A stretch of DNA of 64,000 bases from Nocardiopsis sp. N85 (GTDB taxonomy: Bacteria; Actinomycetota; Actinomycetes; Streptosporangiales; Streptosporangiaceae): NCBI RefSeq assembly GCF_028882275.1, contig NZ_JARBUT010000015.1:1-64000 (forward strand). The letters are read 5' to 3'. The position numbers and the translations under genes were made by a program. Below the pieces are notes generated by a model. The model was not told the DNA's origin. It was given only the letters and a program-made list of their open reading frames with translations, and did no database searches. Below, piece after piece: positions 20,601-30,654 of the stretch. The stretch's first letter is position 1, and each line of letters begins with the position of its first letter.

Positions 20601-23294
20601 TCACAGGTCGACCCGGGTGCCGCCGATGGTCACCACGAGTCGGCCGTCGGAGTCGAAGCTCCAGTCCAGGGACCCGGAGTACGGAGAGCAGCGCGAACCG
20701 TTGGAACCGTTCCAGAACTGGTTCGAGCCATCGGCGTCGCCCCTGTACCGGTCGGTGGAGCCGCTGTCGCACGAGGTGTTGTCGCGGAACACCGAGTCGC
20801 CACCGTCGAACTGGAAGTTGCGTTCCTCGTTACCGATGCTCAGGTTGTTCGAGACCGTCATGGTGCCGGGGTTCGAGTTGTAGGTGAACCCGTGCTTGCC
20901 GTTCTCGAAGGCGATGTTGTGGTGGATGTCGTGGTCCACCTCGATGCCCGAACCGCCGAGCTTGAACCCGTTGCGGTCGCCGTCCGGGTGCTGGGAGCCG
21001 TCCGAGAGCGAGCCGTTGCCGAACGCCAGCGAGTGTTCGATGGTCACCTCGCCGATCGGGCCCGTGTCCGACTTGGTGTACAGGTCGTAGCCGTCGTCGA
21101 TGTTGTTGTACGCCACGGTGTAGCGGAACACGTTCCCGTCCCCGACGGTGAGCTTCGGGGCGAACCCGTCGGCGTTCTCACCGCCGGAGTCGGCGTTGTC
21201 GTGCGAAACCGAGCTGACGATCAGGTTGTTCGAGGGCCACTCCGCCCTGGGGGCCCCGGCGGTGTACCGCGACAGTTGCAGCCCGGTGTCGCGGTTGTAC
21301 CGGGTGGTCACCCGCTCGATGACGTTGTCGTGGCCGCCCAGCAGGATTCCGTTGTCGCCGGCGCGCTCGACGATGATGCCCTTGATGTGCCACCGGTCGC
21401 CGCCGATGGCGAGTCCCCTGTTGGCCGGGTCCTCGCTCTGGGCCGAGAAGTTCAGCACGGGGGTCTCACCGGGGTAGGCGAACAGCTCGTTGCGGTCGTT
21501 CGACAGGCCGTCGTTCCCCGGCTCGATGTGAACCGTCTCGGAGAGGTCGTAGGTACCGCCGCGCACGTAGATCGACCCGCCGGGCTCGATCCGGTCGATC
21601 GCCGAGGTGAGCGTCGTCGGGTCGGACTCGGTGCCGGAGGCGCCGTCGTCGCCGTCAGGAGCCACGAAGAGCTCGTCGCCCGAAGGCAGGGGGGTGTCAC
21701 CGCCGCCGTCCGTCGGCGGGGTGTCACCTCCACCGCCCGTCGGCGCGTCGGCGTAGGTCTCGAACTCGGCGACGCGCGGCGTGCCGTTCGAGCCGGTGAT
21801 CTCGAAGTTGATCTTGCGCAGCGTCGTCGAGTCGAAGGTGATGACCCCGGCTCCGCTGCCGGTCGCCAGGACGGTGCCGGTGTCGTTGTCGACGACACGC
21901 CAGGAGCCGATGTTGCCTTCGGCCCCGGCCGCCTCACGGATGTTGATCGAGGACACCGTGGTGTCGGAGTCCCACTTGACCGAGATGCGACCGGTCGAGC
22001 CGCTCGGTGACCAGTAGGTGCCCGTGTCGCCGTCGACCACGTTCCCGTAGCTGGTCCCGCCGGCCTTGCTGGAGCCGTCGGCGCCGGCACCGATGCTGAG
22101 GTTGGTCCCGTTGGGGGGATCGGTGGGGTCCGGGTCGACCGGGTCGGGGTCGGTCGGGTCCGGGTCGGTCGGGTCCGGGTCGGTCGGGTTCTGCGCTTCG
22201 CAGTCACCGTCCGAGATCCGGTTGCCCTTGCCCGCGCCCGCGGTCTGCTCCAGCACCTCCGGCACGCAGCCGGCGTCGTCGAGCTCGTAGGAGTACGGAA
22301 TGCTCACCGACGTGGTGGACCGCGGGTCGGGTCCGGCCGGGTAGTTCTCGTTGCCCTCGCCGGACCAGGTCACGTTGTCGAAGATGTTGCCGTTGACCTG
22401 CCAGGAGCCCCTCTCGTTGGTGTAGAAGGTGCCCAGGACGTCCCTGGAGTCCTTGAAGTAGTTGTTCTCCACCTTCGCGCGGGCCCCGGCCCGGGAGTTG
22501 ATCCCGGACTTGTGCAGCCCCACGTAGTGGTTGTTGTACATGTGCCCCACGCCGCCACGCAGCAGGGGGACGCGCGAGTCGATGTTCTCGTACAGGTTGT
22601 GGTGGTAGGTGACGTAGCCGTTCGAGAGGTCGCTCTCGCTGGACCCGACCAGGCCGCCGCGGCCGGAGTTGCGCAGGACGCTGTAGGAGAGGGTGACGTA
22701 CTGGGTGTTGTTCTTCAGGTCGAAGAGGGCGTCGTAACCCTCGTCCTCCCCGCCCGACGCCTCCAGGGTGACGTGGTCGACCCAGACGTTGCGGACGTCG
22801 CTCTCCATCCCGATGGCGTCACCGCCGTTGGACGTGGGCGAGCCGGACTTCTTGACGTTCCGGACGGTCACGTTCTGGATGATGATGTTGTGGGACTCCC
22901 GGACGTGGATGCCCAGCTGGTCGAACACGGCTCCACCGCCGGTCCCGACGAGCGTGACGTTGCTGATCCTCTTGAGCTCGATCACGTCGTCGGCGGTGTC
23001 GCAGCCGGGGCCCGACACCTTGGAGGTGTTGCCGTGGTTGATGGTCCCTTCCACCTGGATGATGATCGGGGTGCCGGTGCTGGGCCGACTGCACAGGGCC
23101 TCGTGGATCTGGGTCCCGGTCGTGGCCCGTACCGTCTGTCCGCCCGCGCCGCCGGTGGTCCCGCCGTTCTGGGTCGCGTACCCCGTGGCGCCGGCCTGGG
23201 CCGATGCCTGGGACATCGGCAGGGTGAGGCAGGCCGCCACCAGGGCCGCGGTGGCGAGCGTCGACACGAGTCGACGCCCGGTTGTTCTTCTCAT
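20601..23294 (-). CDS. Secreted two-catalytic-domain pectate lyase (PL1 + F5/8-type + PL9)
   Basis: 897 residues. The signal peptide ends near TLPMSQASAQA. About residues 40-360 is a PL1 pectate lyase helix with VWVDHVTLEAS, YHHNLYENIDSRVPLLRGG (catalytic Arg in R-x-P-x-x-R) and HMYNNHYVGLH. A Pro-Asp-Thr repeat linker follows, then a beta-sandwich of F5/8/discoidin type (NVVDGDTGTYWSPSG to RVAEFETYA), a Gly/Thr linker, and about 575-897 a PL9 lyase starting LFVAPDGDDGASGTESDPTTL, with GFAPKLTVGDGNVFR carrying the family's catalytic Lys and Ca2+ region. ATG 23294 has AAGGG upstream. It cleaves polygalacturonate by beta-elimination outside the cell. A LacI-type operator lies in its promoter. 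Confidence 0.9.
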   Translation of the reverse strand: MRRTTGRRLVSTLATAALVAACLTLPMSQASAQAGATGYATQNGGTTGGAGGQTVRATTGTQIHEALCSRPSTGTPIIIQVEGTINHGNTSKVSGPGCDTADDVIELKRISNVTLVGTGGGAVFDQLGIHVRESHNIIIQNVTVRNVKKSGSPTSNGGDAIGMESDVRNVWVDHVTLEASGGEDEGYDALFDLKNNTQYVTLSYSVLRNSGRGGLVGSSESDLSNGYVTYHHNLYENIDSRVPLLRGGVGHMYNNHYVGLHKSGINSRAGARAKVENNYFKDSRDVLGTFYTNERGSWQVNGNIFDNVTWSGEGNENYPAGPDPRSTTSVSIPYSYELDDAGCVPEVLEQTAGAGKGNRISDGDCEAQNPTDPDPTDPDPTDPDPVDPDPTDPPNGTNLSIGAGADGSSKAGGTSYGNVVDGDTGTYWSPSGSTGRISVKWDSDTTVSSINIREAAGAEGNIGSWRVVDNDTGTVLATGSGAGVITFDSTTLRKINFEITGSNGTPRVAEFETYADAPTGGGGDTPPTDGGGDTPLPSGDELFVAPDGDDGASGTESDPTTLTSAIDRIEPGGSIYVRGGTYDLSETVHIEPGNDGLSNDRNELFAYPGETPVLNFSAQSEDPANRGLAIGGDRWHIKGIIVERAGDNGILLGGHDNVIERVTTRYNRDTGLQLSRYTAGAPRAEWPSNNLIVSSVSHDNADSGGENADGFAPKLTVGDGNVFRYTVAYNNIDDGYDLYTKSDTGPIGEVTIEHSLAFGNGSLSDGSQHPDGDRNGFKLGGSGIEVDHDIHHNIAFENGKHGFTYNSNPGTMTVSNNLSIGNEERNFQFDGGDSVFRDNTSCDSGSTDRYRGDADGSNQFWNGSNGSRCSPYSGSLDWSFDSDGRLVVTIGGTRVDL
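22127..22189 (-). repeat. 15-bp tandem repeats coding the Pro-Asp-Thr linker
   Basis: Units of GGGTC/CGGTC type repeat with a 15-base period and code for repeated PDPTD between the PL1 domain and the carbohydrate-binding-like domain. It is a flexible linker, and slippage-prone DNA. Confidence 0.8.
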
Positions 23295-23341
23295 CTTTAA
23301 CCCTTCGTAACAGAGCATGAGCGTTGACGTGCTTTTACCCG

Positions 23342-23392
23342 AGAGTAGAGAAAGCGCTTTCCACGTCAAGGGGGGTTAGCGCAATCGTTTGC
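23342..23392 (-). promoter_or_regulatory. Pectate lyase promoter with LacI-family operators
   Basis: Read leftward: -35 TTGACG (23364-23369), 16-base spacer, -10 TACTCT (23342-23347). The perfect 12-bp palindrome GAAAGCGCTTTC (23350-23361) lies exactly in the spacer, so a bound repressor would block RNA polymerase. A second LacI-type dyad, GCAATCGTTTGC (23381-23392), is centred 31 bases upstream. The pattern fits repression by a sugar-responsive LacI-family protein. Confidence 0.75.
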
Positions 23393-24132
23393 AAGAAGGT
23401 CGAGCACTCGGACTGCCTCTCATGCCCTATGGCCTGCGGCTTCATCGATATTCCGCGCCGACTTCGGAATCGGGTACCTCAAAAAATGCAACCGGTTGGA
23501 GCGTCTCATCGGCGACACGGCAGGCCGGACGCGGGCACCCGGACGCGGTCGATGGAGCGTCGCGGTGGGGCGGGAAGGCCTTCCGGGTCACCGGTGTCCC
23601 GTGCCGTACCCGACGTTCCACGACCCGGCCGGCGGCACCGGTGCCGGCATCGGTGCGCGCGCCCGTCCGCCCCCACTCGGGCCTCTCCTCACTCCGGGGA
23701 ACGGACAGGCGGAAGTGGCGGCCGACGGAGAGAGGGGCGGTCATGACGCCACTGGCATCGGGATACCGCCGAACGTCCGTTTGGCCGCGACGCCACCGCC
23801 CGGACACGACAGGCCGGCCTCCGGAACAGGAGTCCCCGGGCCCCGGAGCACCCGGGCCCGGACGCGGCCGCTCCTCCCCGCGCCCGGGGCCACGGAACGC
23901 CGTCGAACATGTGGCGCACGCCACTGCGTGGAAGGCACCCGGCGTCGAACAGGGTTCGGCGACAGTGCCCGTTCCCCGCACGGTGAGCAGGGTGTGTTGA
24001 AGCGCACCACCGATGTGTCGACCATTGCCCATCAGCGGAAGCACGCTCCGGTGACCAGCCATGGAACCCTGTCGTGCCGGTGAGACCGACCCGGCATCCC
24101 CCGCGTGCCCGCACACGACAAGGAGCGAACAT
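23393..24132. other. Intergenic region upstream of the symporter, no gene seen
   Basis: About 740 bases between the pectate lyase promoter and the symporter. Open frames on both strands here are shadows rich in Arg/Pro/Gly without starts. GC-rich inverted segments occur around 23820-23900 but none reads as a clear known RNA. Confidence 0.45.
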
Positions 24133-25608
24133 ATGGATGCGCTGAACAGCGCCATCGTAGGCATGAACGACGTCTTGTGGGCCTACCTGGTCATCCCCCT
24201 GCTCGCCGTCGTCGGCGTCTACTTCACGGTGCGCTCCGGTGCCGTCCAGATCCGGATGGTTCCCGAGATGCTGCGCTCCATGCGCAGCCACCCGGAGTCG
24301 GCCCCGGACGGCAAGAAGGCCATATCGGCGTTCCAGGCGTTCTCGATCTCGGCGGCCTCCCGCATCGGAACGGGCAACATCGTCGGCGTGGCGGTCGCGA
24401 TCGCCCTCGGCGGCCCCGGAGCCGTGCTCTGGATGTGGCTGATGGGCATCGTCATGGGCTCGGCCGCGTTCGTCGAGTCCACCCTCGCCCAACTGTTCAA
24501 GGTCCGGGACAGGACCGGATTCCGCGGCGGCCCGGCCTACTACATGACCCTCGGGCTCAAGGCGCGGTGGATGGGCGTGCTGTTCGCCATCGCCATCATC
24601 TTCACCTTCGGCTTCGCGTTCAACATGGTGCAGGCCAACAGCATCGCCAGCGCCGTGGGCGGTTCCGTGTCGACCGCGACCGGAGCGCAGACCCCCGAGT
24701 GGATCGCACCCGCCGTGGGGACGGTGCTGGCCGTCCTCGCCGCGCTCGTGATCTTCGGCGGCGTGCGCCGCATCGCGCACGTCGCGCAGGCCCTGGTGCC
24801 GTTCATGGCGCTGACCTACCTCGTCATCGGCGTGATCGTGGTCGGGATGAACATCGACCAGGTCCCCGCCGTGCTCACGAACATCGTGAACTCCGCCTTC
24901 GGCCTGCGCGAGTTCGGCGCCGCGGGCGTGGGCACCGCGATCATGATGGGCATTCGCCGCGGCCTGTTCTCCAACGAGGCGGGCATGGGCTCCGCACCCA
25001 ACGCGGGGGCGACGGCGTCGGTCAGCCACCCGGTCAAGCAGGGCCTGGTGCAGACGCTCGGCGTCTACTTCGACACCCTCGTCATCTGCTCCGTCACCGC
25101 GTTCATCATCCTGGTCTCCAACCCCGTGTACGGCGAGGAGGTCGGCGCCGAGCTCACCCAGCGGGCGCTGGAGGCGAACCTCGGCTCCTGGTCGCTGCAC
25201 CTGCTCACCGTGATCATCTTCCTGCTGGCGTTCACGTCGCTGGTCGGCAACTACTACTACGGCGAGTCCAACCTGCGGTTCCTGACCGGACACCCGGGAG
25301 CCCTTCCGGTGTACCGCACGGCCGTGGTCGCCATGGTGTTCCTGGGCGCCATCGCCTCGCTCGACCTGGTGTGGAACTTCGCCGACGTCACCATGGGGGT
25401 CATGGCCGTGATCAACCTGGTCGCGATCGCACCGCTCGGCGCACTCGCCCTGCGCCTGCTCGCGGACTACCGGGAACAGCGCAAGCAGGGCCTGGACCCG
25501 GTCTTCACCCGGGACCGGATGCCCGATGTCACCGGCATCGAGTGCTGGGAGCCCAGCCCGGCCGACGAGCGCGACGCGCGGCCCGGGTCCGCCTCGGAAG
25601 TCCACTGA
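24133..25608 (+). CDS. Alanine/glycine:cation symporter (AGCS) family transporter
   Basis: 491 residues with about ten membrane segments. It takes up small amino acids with Na+ or H+. Family signatures: AISAFQAFSISAASRIGTGNIVGVAVAIALGGPGAVLWMW, GGPAYYMTLGL, and GIRRGLFSNEAGMGSAPNAGATASVSHPVKQG. ATG 24133 has AAGGAGC upstream. It is followed by asparaginase and aspartase, so its cargo may be asparagine, aspartate or a product such as alanine. The assignment of cargo is inference from neighbours. Confidence 0.92.
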   Translation: MDALNSAIVGMNDVLWAYLVIPLLAVVGVYFTVRSGAVQIRMVPEMLRSMRSHPESAPDGKKAISAFQAFSISAASRIGTGNIVGVAVAIALGGPGAVLWMWLMGIVMGSAAFVESTLAQLFKVRDRTGFRGGPAYYMTLGLKARWMGVLFAIAIIFTFGFAFNMVQANSIASAVGGSVSTATGAQTPEWIAPAVGTVLAVLAALVIFGGVRRIAHVAQALVPFMALTYLVIGVIVVGMNIDQVPAVLTNIVNSAFGLREFGAAGVGTAIMMGIRRGLFSNEAGMGSAPNAGATASVSHPVKQGLVQTLGVYFDTLVICSVTAFIILVSNPVYGEEVGAELTQRALEANLGSWSLHLLTVIIFLLAFTSLVGNYYYGESNLRFLTGHPGALPVYRTAVVAMVFLGAIASLDLVWNFADVTMGVMAVINLVAIAPLGALALRLLADYREQRKQGLDPVFTRDRMPDVTGIECWEPSPADERDARPGSASEVH

Positions 25609-25720
25609 CCCGGCCCTCCGGGTGAACCGCACCCACCACCACCCGGACGCGGTCCGCGCCCGCCGCGGGCGGGTCCGGGCCGCGTCCCGGTCCAGGACTC
25701 TTCGAGACGAGAAGGAAATG

Positions 25721-26751
25721 ATGCACCAGCAGGACGCGACCGGCCAGGTCGTACTGATCAGCACCGGCGGGACGATCGCCAGCCGCCGGGTCGGGGACGG
25801 GTACACCGCCGAGCTGAGCGGGCCCCAGATCCTCAGGGGAGCCGGTGTCCCCGACGGGCTGCGGGTCCGGGTCCGGGACCTGTTCACGGCGAACAGCTCG
25901 GCGCTCACCACGGACCGGCAGCTGATCCTGCTGGGCGCCGTGCACGAGGCGCTGGCCGACGATGAGGTCGACGGCGTCGTGGTGACCCACGGCACCGACA
26001 CCCTGGAGGAGTCGGCGTTCCTGGTCGACCTGTACCACCACGACAGCCGACCGGTGGTGTTCACCGGCGCGCAGCGGCCTCCGGACCACGACGAGAGCGA
26101 CGCCCCGGCCAACCTCCGCGACGCCCTGGCCGTCGCCGCCACCGCGCGCGACCTCGGTGTGGTGGTGGTGTTCGACGGCCTGGTGCACGCCGCGCGCGGC
26201 ACCGTGAAACAGCACACGCTCGCCGTCGAGGGCTTCGGCGACCCGTCCGGCACGCCGATCGGCGGCGTCTCCGAGGGCCGTGTGCTCGTCCGGCACCGAC
26301 CACTGCGAAGGCCGTCGCTACCGCTCCCCTGCGGCCCCGCGCCCCGGGTCGACATCGTCATGCACCACGCGGGCGCCGACCCGGTGCTGCTGCGCGCGGC
26401 GGTCGCGGCCGGCGCCCAGGGGATCGTGCTGGCCGGCACCGGCTCCGGCAACGCCTCCCCCGTGTTCGTCGACGCCGTCGCCGAGGCGGTCTCCGCAGGG
26501 GTGCTCGTCGCGCTCACCACCCGGGTGCCCGCCGGCCCGGTCGCCGGGATCTACTCCGGTGGCGGCGGGGTCGACCTGATCGCGGCCGGAGCGGTGCCGA
26601 CCGGGACCCTGCGCGCTCCGCAGGCCCGGATGGCCGTGATCTCCGCCCTGCTGCACCGTTCGGACCCGGCGGAGCGCACCGCGGCGTTGAGCCGGCTGCT
26701 CTCCGACGAACCGCTCGCCTCGCTCACGTCCGAGACCGCCGGAGTCCTGCG

Positions 26752-26755
<4 letters not shown>
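25721..26755 (+). CDS. L-asparaginase (type I/II family)
   Basis: 344 residues, cytoplasmic (no signal peptide). It hydrolyses asparagine to aspartate and ammonia. The two catalytic Thr motifs are present: VVLISTGGTIASRR at the N-terminus and VVVTHGTDTLEESAFL at about residue 90. The C-terminal domain includes GIVLAGTGSGNASPVF. Two ATGs (25718, 25721) follow GAAGGA; 25721 gives the better spacing. The stop overlaps the aspartase start (ATGA), so product aspartate passes to the next enzyme. One stretch (RPLRRPSLPLPCGPAPR) is a lineage-specific loop. Confidence 0.92.
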
Positions 26756-28179
<1,424 letters not shown>

Positions 28180-28190
28180 TGGCAGACGTT

Positions 28191-28217
28191 CCCGGGCGCT
28201 CGACGCGAGCGCCCGGG
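28191..28217 (+). terminator. Terminator after aspA
   Basis: CCCGGGCGCTCG and CGAGCGCCCGGG form a perfect 12-bp stem with a 3-base loop. Confidence 0.75.
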
Positions 28218-28246
28218 GGCTGTGTCGAATGAGGCGGATTCCGACC

Positions 28247-28265
28247 GATATGCGGTCCGTATCAT
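28247..28265 (+). promoter_or_regulatory. Possible Lrp promoter and autoregulatory dyad
   Basis: GATA (28247-28250) and TATC (28260-28263) flank a 9-base centre, and TATCAT (28260-28265) resembles a -10 element just before the Lrp start at 28274. The dyad is weak. Confidence 0.35.
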
Positions 28266-28273
28266 GGAGAGCT

Positions 28274-28858
28274 ATGGCCGCCGCAATCGAACTGGACGCG
28301 ATCGACTGGGCCATCCTCGAACAGCTCCAGAAAGACGCCACCATCCCCAACAAGCAACTGGCAGAACAGGTGGGGGTGGCCCCGTCCACCTGCCTGCTAC
28401 GTGTTCGTCGGCTGCGTGAGAGGGGCGTCATCACGGGGATCCACGCCCACGTGTCGTCGACGGCCATCGGGCTGGCGATGAACGCGATCCTCGCCGTGCA
28501 GGTCCGACCGCACACCCGCGAGGTGTTCAACCGATTCGTCGACTTCGCCATCGCCCTGCCGGAGACCCGCTCGCTCTACCACGTCAGCGGCGCCGAGGAC
28601 TTCCTGATCCATGTGGTGGTCGGCAACGCCGAGCATCTCCAGCAGCTCGTGCTCGACGTGATGTCGCAGCGCTCCGAGGTGACCAGGGTGCAGAGCTCGA
28701 TCGTGTACGAGCAGACGGAATTCCACACCCTGCGCTCGCCCGACTCGCGACAGCGTCGGCCACCTCTGATCGCGCCCCGCCTCCGCGCCCGCCCCGCCAT
28801 CCGCCAGGACACCCCGCCGGGGCGACCCAGTGGACCGGCCCTGGAAAAGCCCCGCTGA
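28274..28858 (+). CDS. Lrp/AsnC-family transcriptional regulator
   Basis: 194 residues. The N-terminal HTH (LDAIDWAILEQLQKDATIPNKQLAEQVGVAPSTCLLRVRRLRERGVI) is the AsnC type, followed by the RAM ligand-binding domain (AILAVQVRPHTREVFNRFVDFA, SLYHVSGAEDFLIHVVVG). A ~40-residue tail rich in Pro/Arg (about 155-194) is not usual. These proteins sense amino acids, and its place after asparaginase and aspartase suggests that it senses Asn or Asp and controls the cluster. ATG 28274 has GGAGA close by. Confidence 0.9.
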   Translation: MAAAIELDAIDWAILEQLQKDATIPNKQLAEQVGVAPSTCLLRVRRLRERGVITGIHAHVSSTAIGLAMNAILAVQVRPHTREVFNRFVDFAIALPETRSLYHVSGAEDFLIHVVVGNAEHLQQLVLDVMSQRSEVTRVQSSIVYEQTEFHTLRSPDSRQRRPPLIAPRLRARPAIRQDTPPGRPSGPALEKPR

Positions 28859-28900
28859 CGGACCGCCCCGGTGAGGAGGGCAGATCGCCGGGTGTACCGG

Positions 28901-28933
28901 CTGCGACCCACGAGGCGAAGCCTCGCGTCGCAG
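28901..28933 (+). terminator. GAA-loop hairpin after the Lrp gene
   Basis: CTGCGAC/GTCGCAG outer stem and CGAGGC/GCCTCG inner stem close on a GAA loop. The design resembles the 42-bp repeats at 29028 and 30655, sharing CGACCC, GAGGCG and a GAAG loop. Confidence 0.55.
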
Positions 28934-29027
28934 GGGAGCGATCCACCCACCCCATCGATCAGCGCGACCTGGGCCACAGAGGGGCACCTCAGGGGGTTCG
29001 GGGGGTCTCCCCCGGGAGAAACGACGA

Positions 29028-29069
29028 GACGACCCGGCGAGGCGGACGAAGTCCCCCGAGCAGGGTCGT
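29028..29069. repeat. Left copy of perfect 42-bp direct repeat flanking the accessory insert
   Basis: Identical to 30655-30696 over 42 bases, with weaker similarity on the left (GAAACGACG in both). Internally ACGACCC and GGGTCGT form the outer stem and GGAC-GAA-GTCC an inner hairpin. Confidence 0.9.
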
Positions 29070-29078
29070 CCTGAGCCC

Positions 29079-29381
29079 GTGGACCCTGGGCAAACCAACT
29101 GCACCCCCGTCCGGCTCGCCACCGGGTTCGAAGCCCTCCTCCGCGAGCTTCCCGCATCGACAGCACCGCTCCCCCGGCACAAGCCCACGAAGAAGCCGAG
29201 TACCGCGAAGCGCCTCAAACCCCATGAGGTCGACGAGCTGATCGCCGCCTACCAGGCAGGCGCGAGCGCCTACAAGCTTGGAGAACGCTTCAATATCACC
29301 CGGCAGACGGTGAGTGCTGTCCTCAAGCGCCACGGTGTTCGGACGCGATGGAACCGCCGGTCCGCGAAGCGGATCCGATGA
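29079..29381 (+). CDS. Small HTH protein, probable serine-recombinase C-terminal remnant
   Basis: 100 residues. The second half (KRLKPHEVDELIAAYQAGASAYKLGERFNITRQTVSAVLKRHGVRTRW) matches the Hin/resolvase-type helix-turn-helix found at the end of serine recombinases and in small stand-alone proteins. No catalytic Ser domain precedes it. The GTG at 29079 lacks a good ribosome site, and the first ~45 residues look unstructured. It begins 9 bases after the left 42-bp repeat, so it may be what remains of the enzyme that moved this segment, or a small DNA-binding protein in its own right. Confidence 0.6.
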   Translation: MDPGQTNCTPVRLATGFEALLRELPASTAPLPRHKPTKKPSTAKRLKPHEVDELIAAYQAGASAYKLGERFNITRQTVSAVLKRHGVRTRWNRRSAKRIR

Positions 29382-29455
29382 TCACTCACCAGGCTTTTGG
29401 CCCATGCCTGAGCGTGAGACCTCTCCCGATCCTTGTACACCGACACCGCCAGGAG

Positions 29456-29477
29456 GTTACACTTATTACAGTTAATC
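29456..29477 (+). promoter_or_regulatory. AT-rich promoter/operator of the HTH-PIN pair
   Basis: The repeated element TTACACT and TTACAGT, nine bases apart, lies 12 bases before the HTH gene and its AGGAGGG site. Such short repeats are typical targets of antitoxin autoregulation. Confidence 0.45.
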
Positions 29478-29488
29478 AGGAGGGTGAC

Positions 29489-30052
29489 ATGGCCACAACA
29501 CTGAACAGAGTGGTGGAGGACATCGCTCCGCCAGCGTCGGAAGAGCAGCGGGAAGCCACCCGAGCAGCGATCAGTCAGATCCTCAGCGACACAGCACAGG
29601 TGCTGCTGAAGCTGCCCGGCGGAGAAGAGTACCGACTCGACAGAGACGAACTGCGGGCCCTCCTGGCGATCGCCTTTGCCAGGGCGAACGGCCAACGTGT
29701 CTCCGTCATCAGCCACGACGTGATGCTCAGCCCACAGCAGGCGGCCGAACTACTCGGCGTGTCCCGGCCCATGGTGTACCGCTTCATCGAGCGCGGCGAT
29801 CTGGCCGCAACACGTGTGGGCACGCACTGGCGGCTGCCGACCGCAGACGTGCTCGCGCTGGCGGAGCGTCGAACGCGACTCGCCGATGGTGTTGACACCG
29901 GACTCGACCACGTTGCTCAGGCAATGGCTTCCTCCGGCCAAGGAACCGCAGCCAAGGATGGAGCGAAGGAGAGCTGGCGTGCAGCGACTCCCGAGCAGAA
30001 GGAAGCATCTCTGGAGCGGGTACGTCGCAGGACAAGGAGCCGGCGTGAGTGA
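29489..30052 (+). CDS. Excisionase-type HTH protein, candidate antitoxin
   Basis: 187 residues. About residues 80-130 form an excisionase/MerR-like HTH: LSPQQAAELLGVSRPMVYRFIERGDLAATRVGTHWRLPTADVLAL. The N-terminal part is helical with a sheet-like LLKLPGGEEYRLDRDEL; the C-terminus is charged and likely disordered (EQKEASLERVRRRTRSRRE). ATG 29489 has a strong AGGAGGG. Its stop overlaps the PIN gene start by four bases. Gene order, coupling and an HTH partner fit a type II toxin-antitoxin unit in which this protein neutralises the PIN nuclease and represses its own promoter. That function is inferred. Confidence 0.75.
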   Translation: MATTLNRVVEDIAPPASEEQREATRAAISQILSDTAQVLLKLPGGEEYRLDRDELRALLAIAFARANGQRVSVISHDVMLSPQQAAELLGVSRPMVYRFIERGDLAATRVGTHWRLPTADVLALAERRTRLADGVDTGLDHVAQAMASSGQGTAAKDGAKESWRAATPEQKEASLERVRRRTRSRRE

Positions 30053-30588
30053 ACGGTGGAGGTTCCCTTCTCGGTGTCGTACTGGACGCCAACGTCTACA
30101 TCGACGCTGTCAGTGGTGACAACCTGGAGGTTCTCGGTGACCCGCTGGAGTTCGACGGCATACCGTCACTTCCTCCCCGGCGGGTACACCCAAGCCTGCA
30201 CGTCCTCGGAGTCATCCGTGACGGAGGGATCTTGGGACGGGGATATGCCTTGGAGGTCAGTGAGCACATCCTCGCCATGATCGATCACAAGCTGATCGAC
30301 GCAAGGTGGATGGAATCAGATGTGGACACCTACATCGATCTCATCTGCGATCTGGCTGAGCTGTCCGGAGGCGGCTACTACAGGGACGTCCCACAGACGC
30401 AACATGACTGCGAGGACCCCGAGGACAATCTCATCCTCGACCTGGCCGCCTTCACTGATGCGTCTCTGATAGTCGGCAACGACAGCGACCTGCTTGTTCT
30501 CGGCCGCCCGAACGGGTGGAAGGGGAGGGGCATCGTTTCTCCCGCCGACTTCACCAAGCGAGCCGAAGCCGCGATGCGTTACAGGTGA
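30049..30588 (+). CDS. PIN-domain protein, candidate toxin ribonuclease
   Basis: 179 residues. PIN domains are Mg2+-dependent RNases of the VapC kind. The N-terminal acidic residue is in VVLDANVYIDAV; the other acidic ligands are in DCEDPEDNLILDLA and VGNDSDLL, the usual PIN arrangement. The GTG start at 30049 overlaps the upstream stop (GTGA) and AAGGAG lies about 9 bases before it. The gene ends 66 bases before the right copy of the 42-bp repeat. Base composition is lower in GC than the flanks. Target RNA unknown; the adjacent intact tRNA-Val is only a neighbour. Confidence 0.82.
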   Translation: MNGGGSLLGVVLDANVYIDAVSGDNLEVLGDPLEFDGIPSLPPRRVHPSLHVLGVIRDGGILGRGYALEVSEHILAMIDHKLIDARWMESDVDTYIDLICDLAELSGGGYYRDVPQTQHDCEDPEDNLILDLAAFTDASLIVGNDSDLLVLGRPNGWKGRGIVSPADFTKRAEAAMRYR

Positions 30589-30654
30589 GAGGTCACGCCG
30601 GAGGCACTAGCGGCCCGCACCGGAGCAACCGGGAGTTCCCTGGAGGAAACGACG

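Noticed and set aside
22127-22189. CRISPR-like array
   Set aside because: The 15-bp tandem units are contiguous and code for a Pro-Asp-Thr linker; there are no spacers.
13659-23294. Biosynthetic gene cluster around the secreted enzymes
   Set aside because: The genes are unrelated degradative or housekeeping functions on mixed strands without core synthase or tailoring sets.
23689-26520. A 943-codon minus-strand open frame
   Set aside because: It is the shadow of the symporter and asparaginase genes, both of which show clear family motifs.
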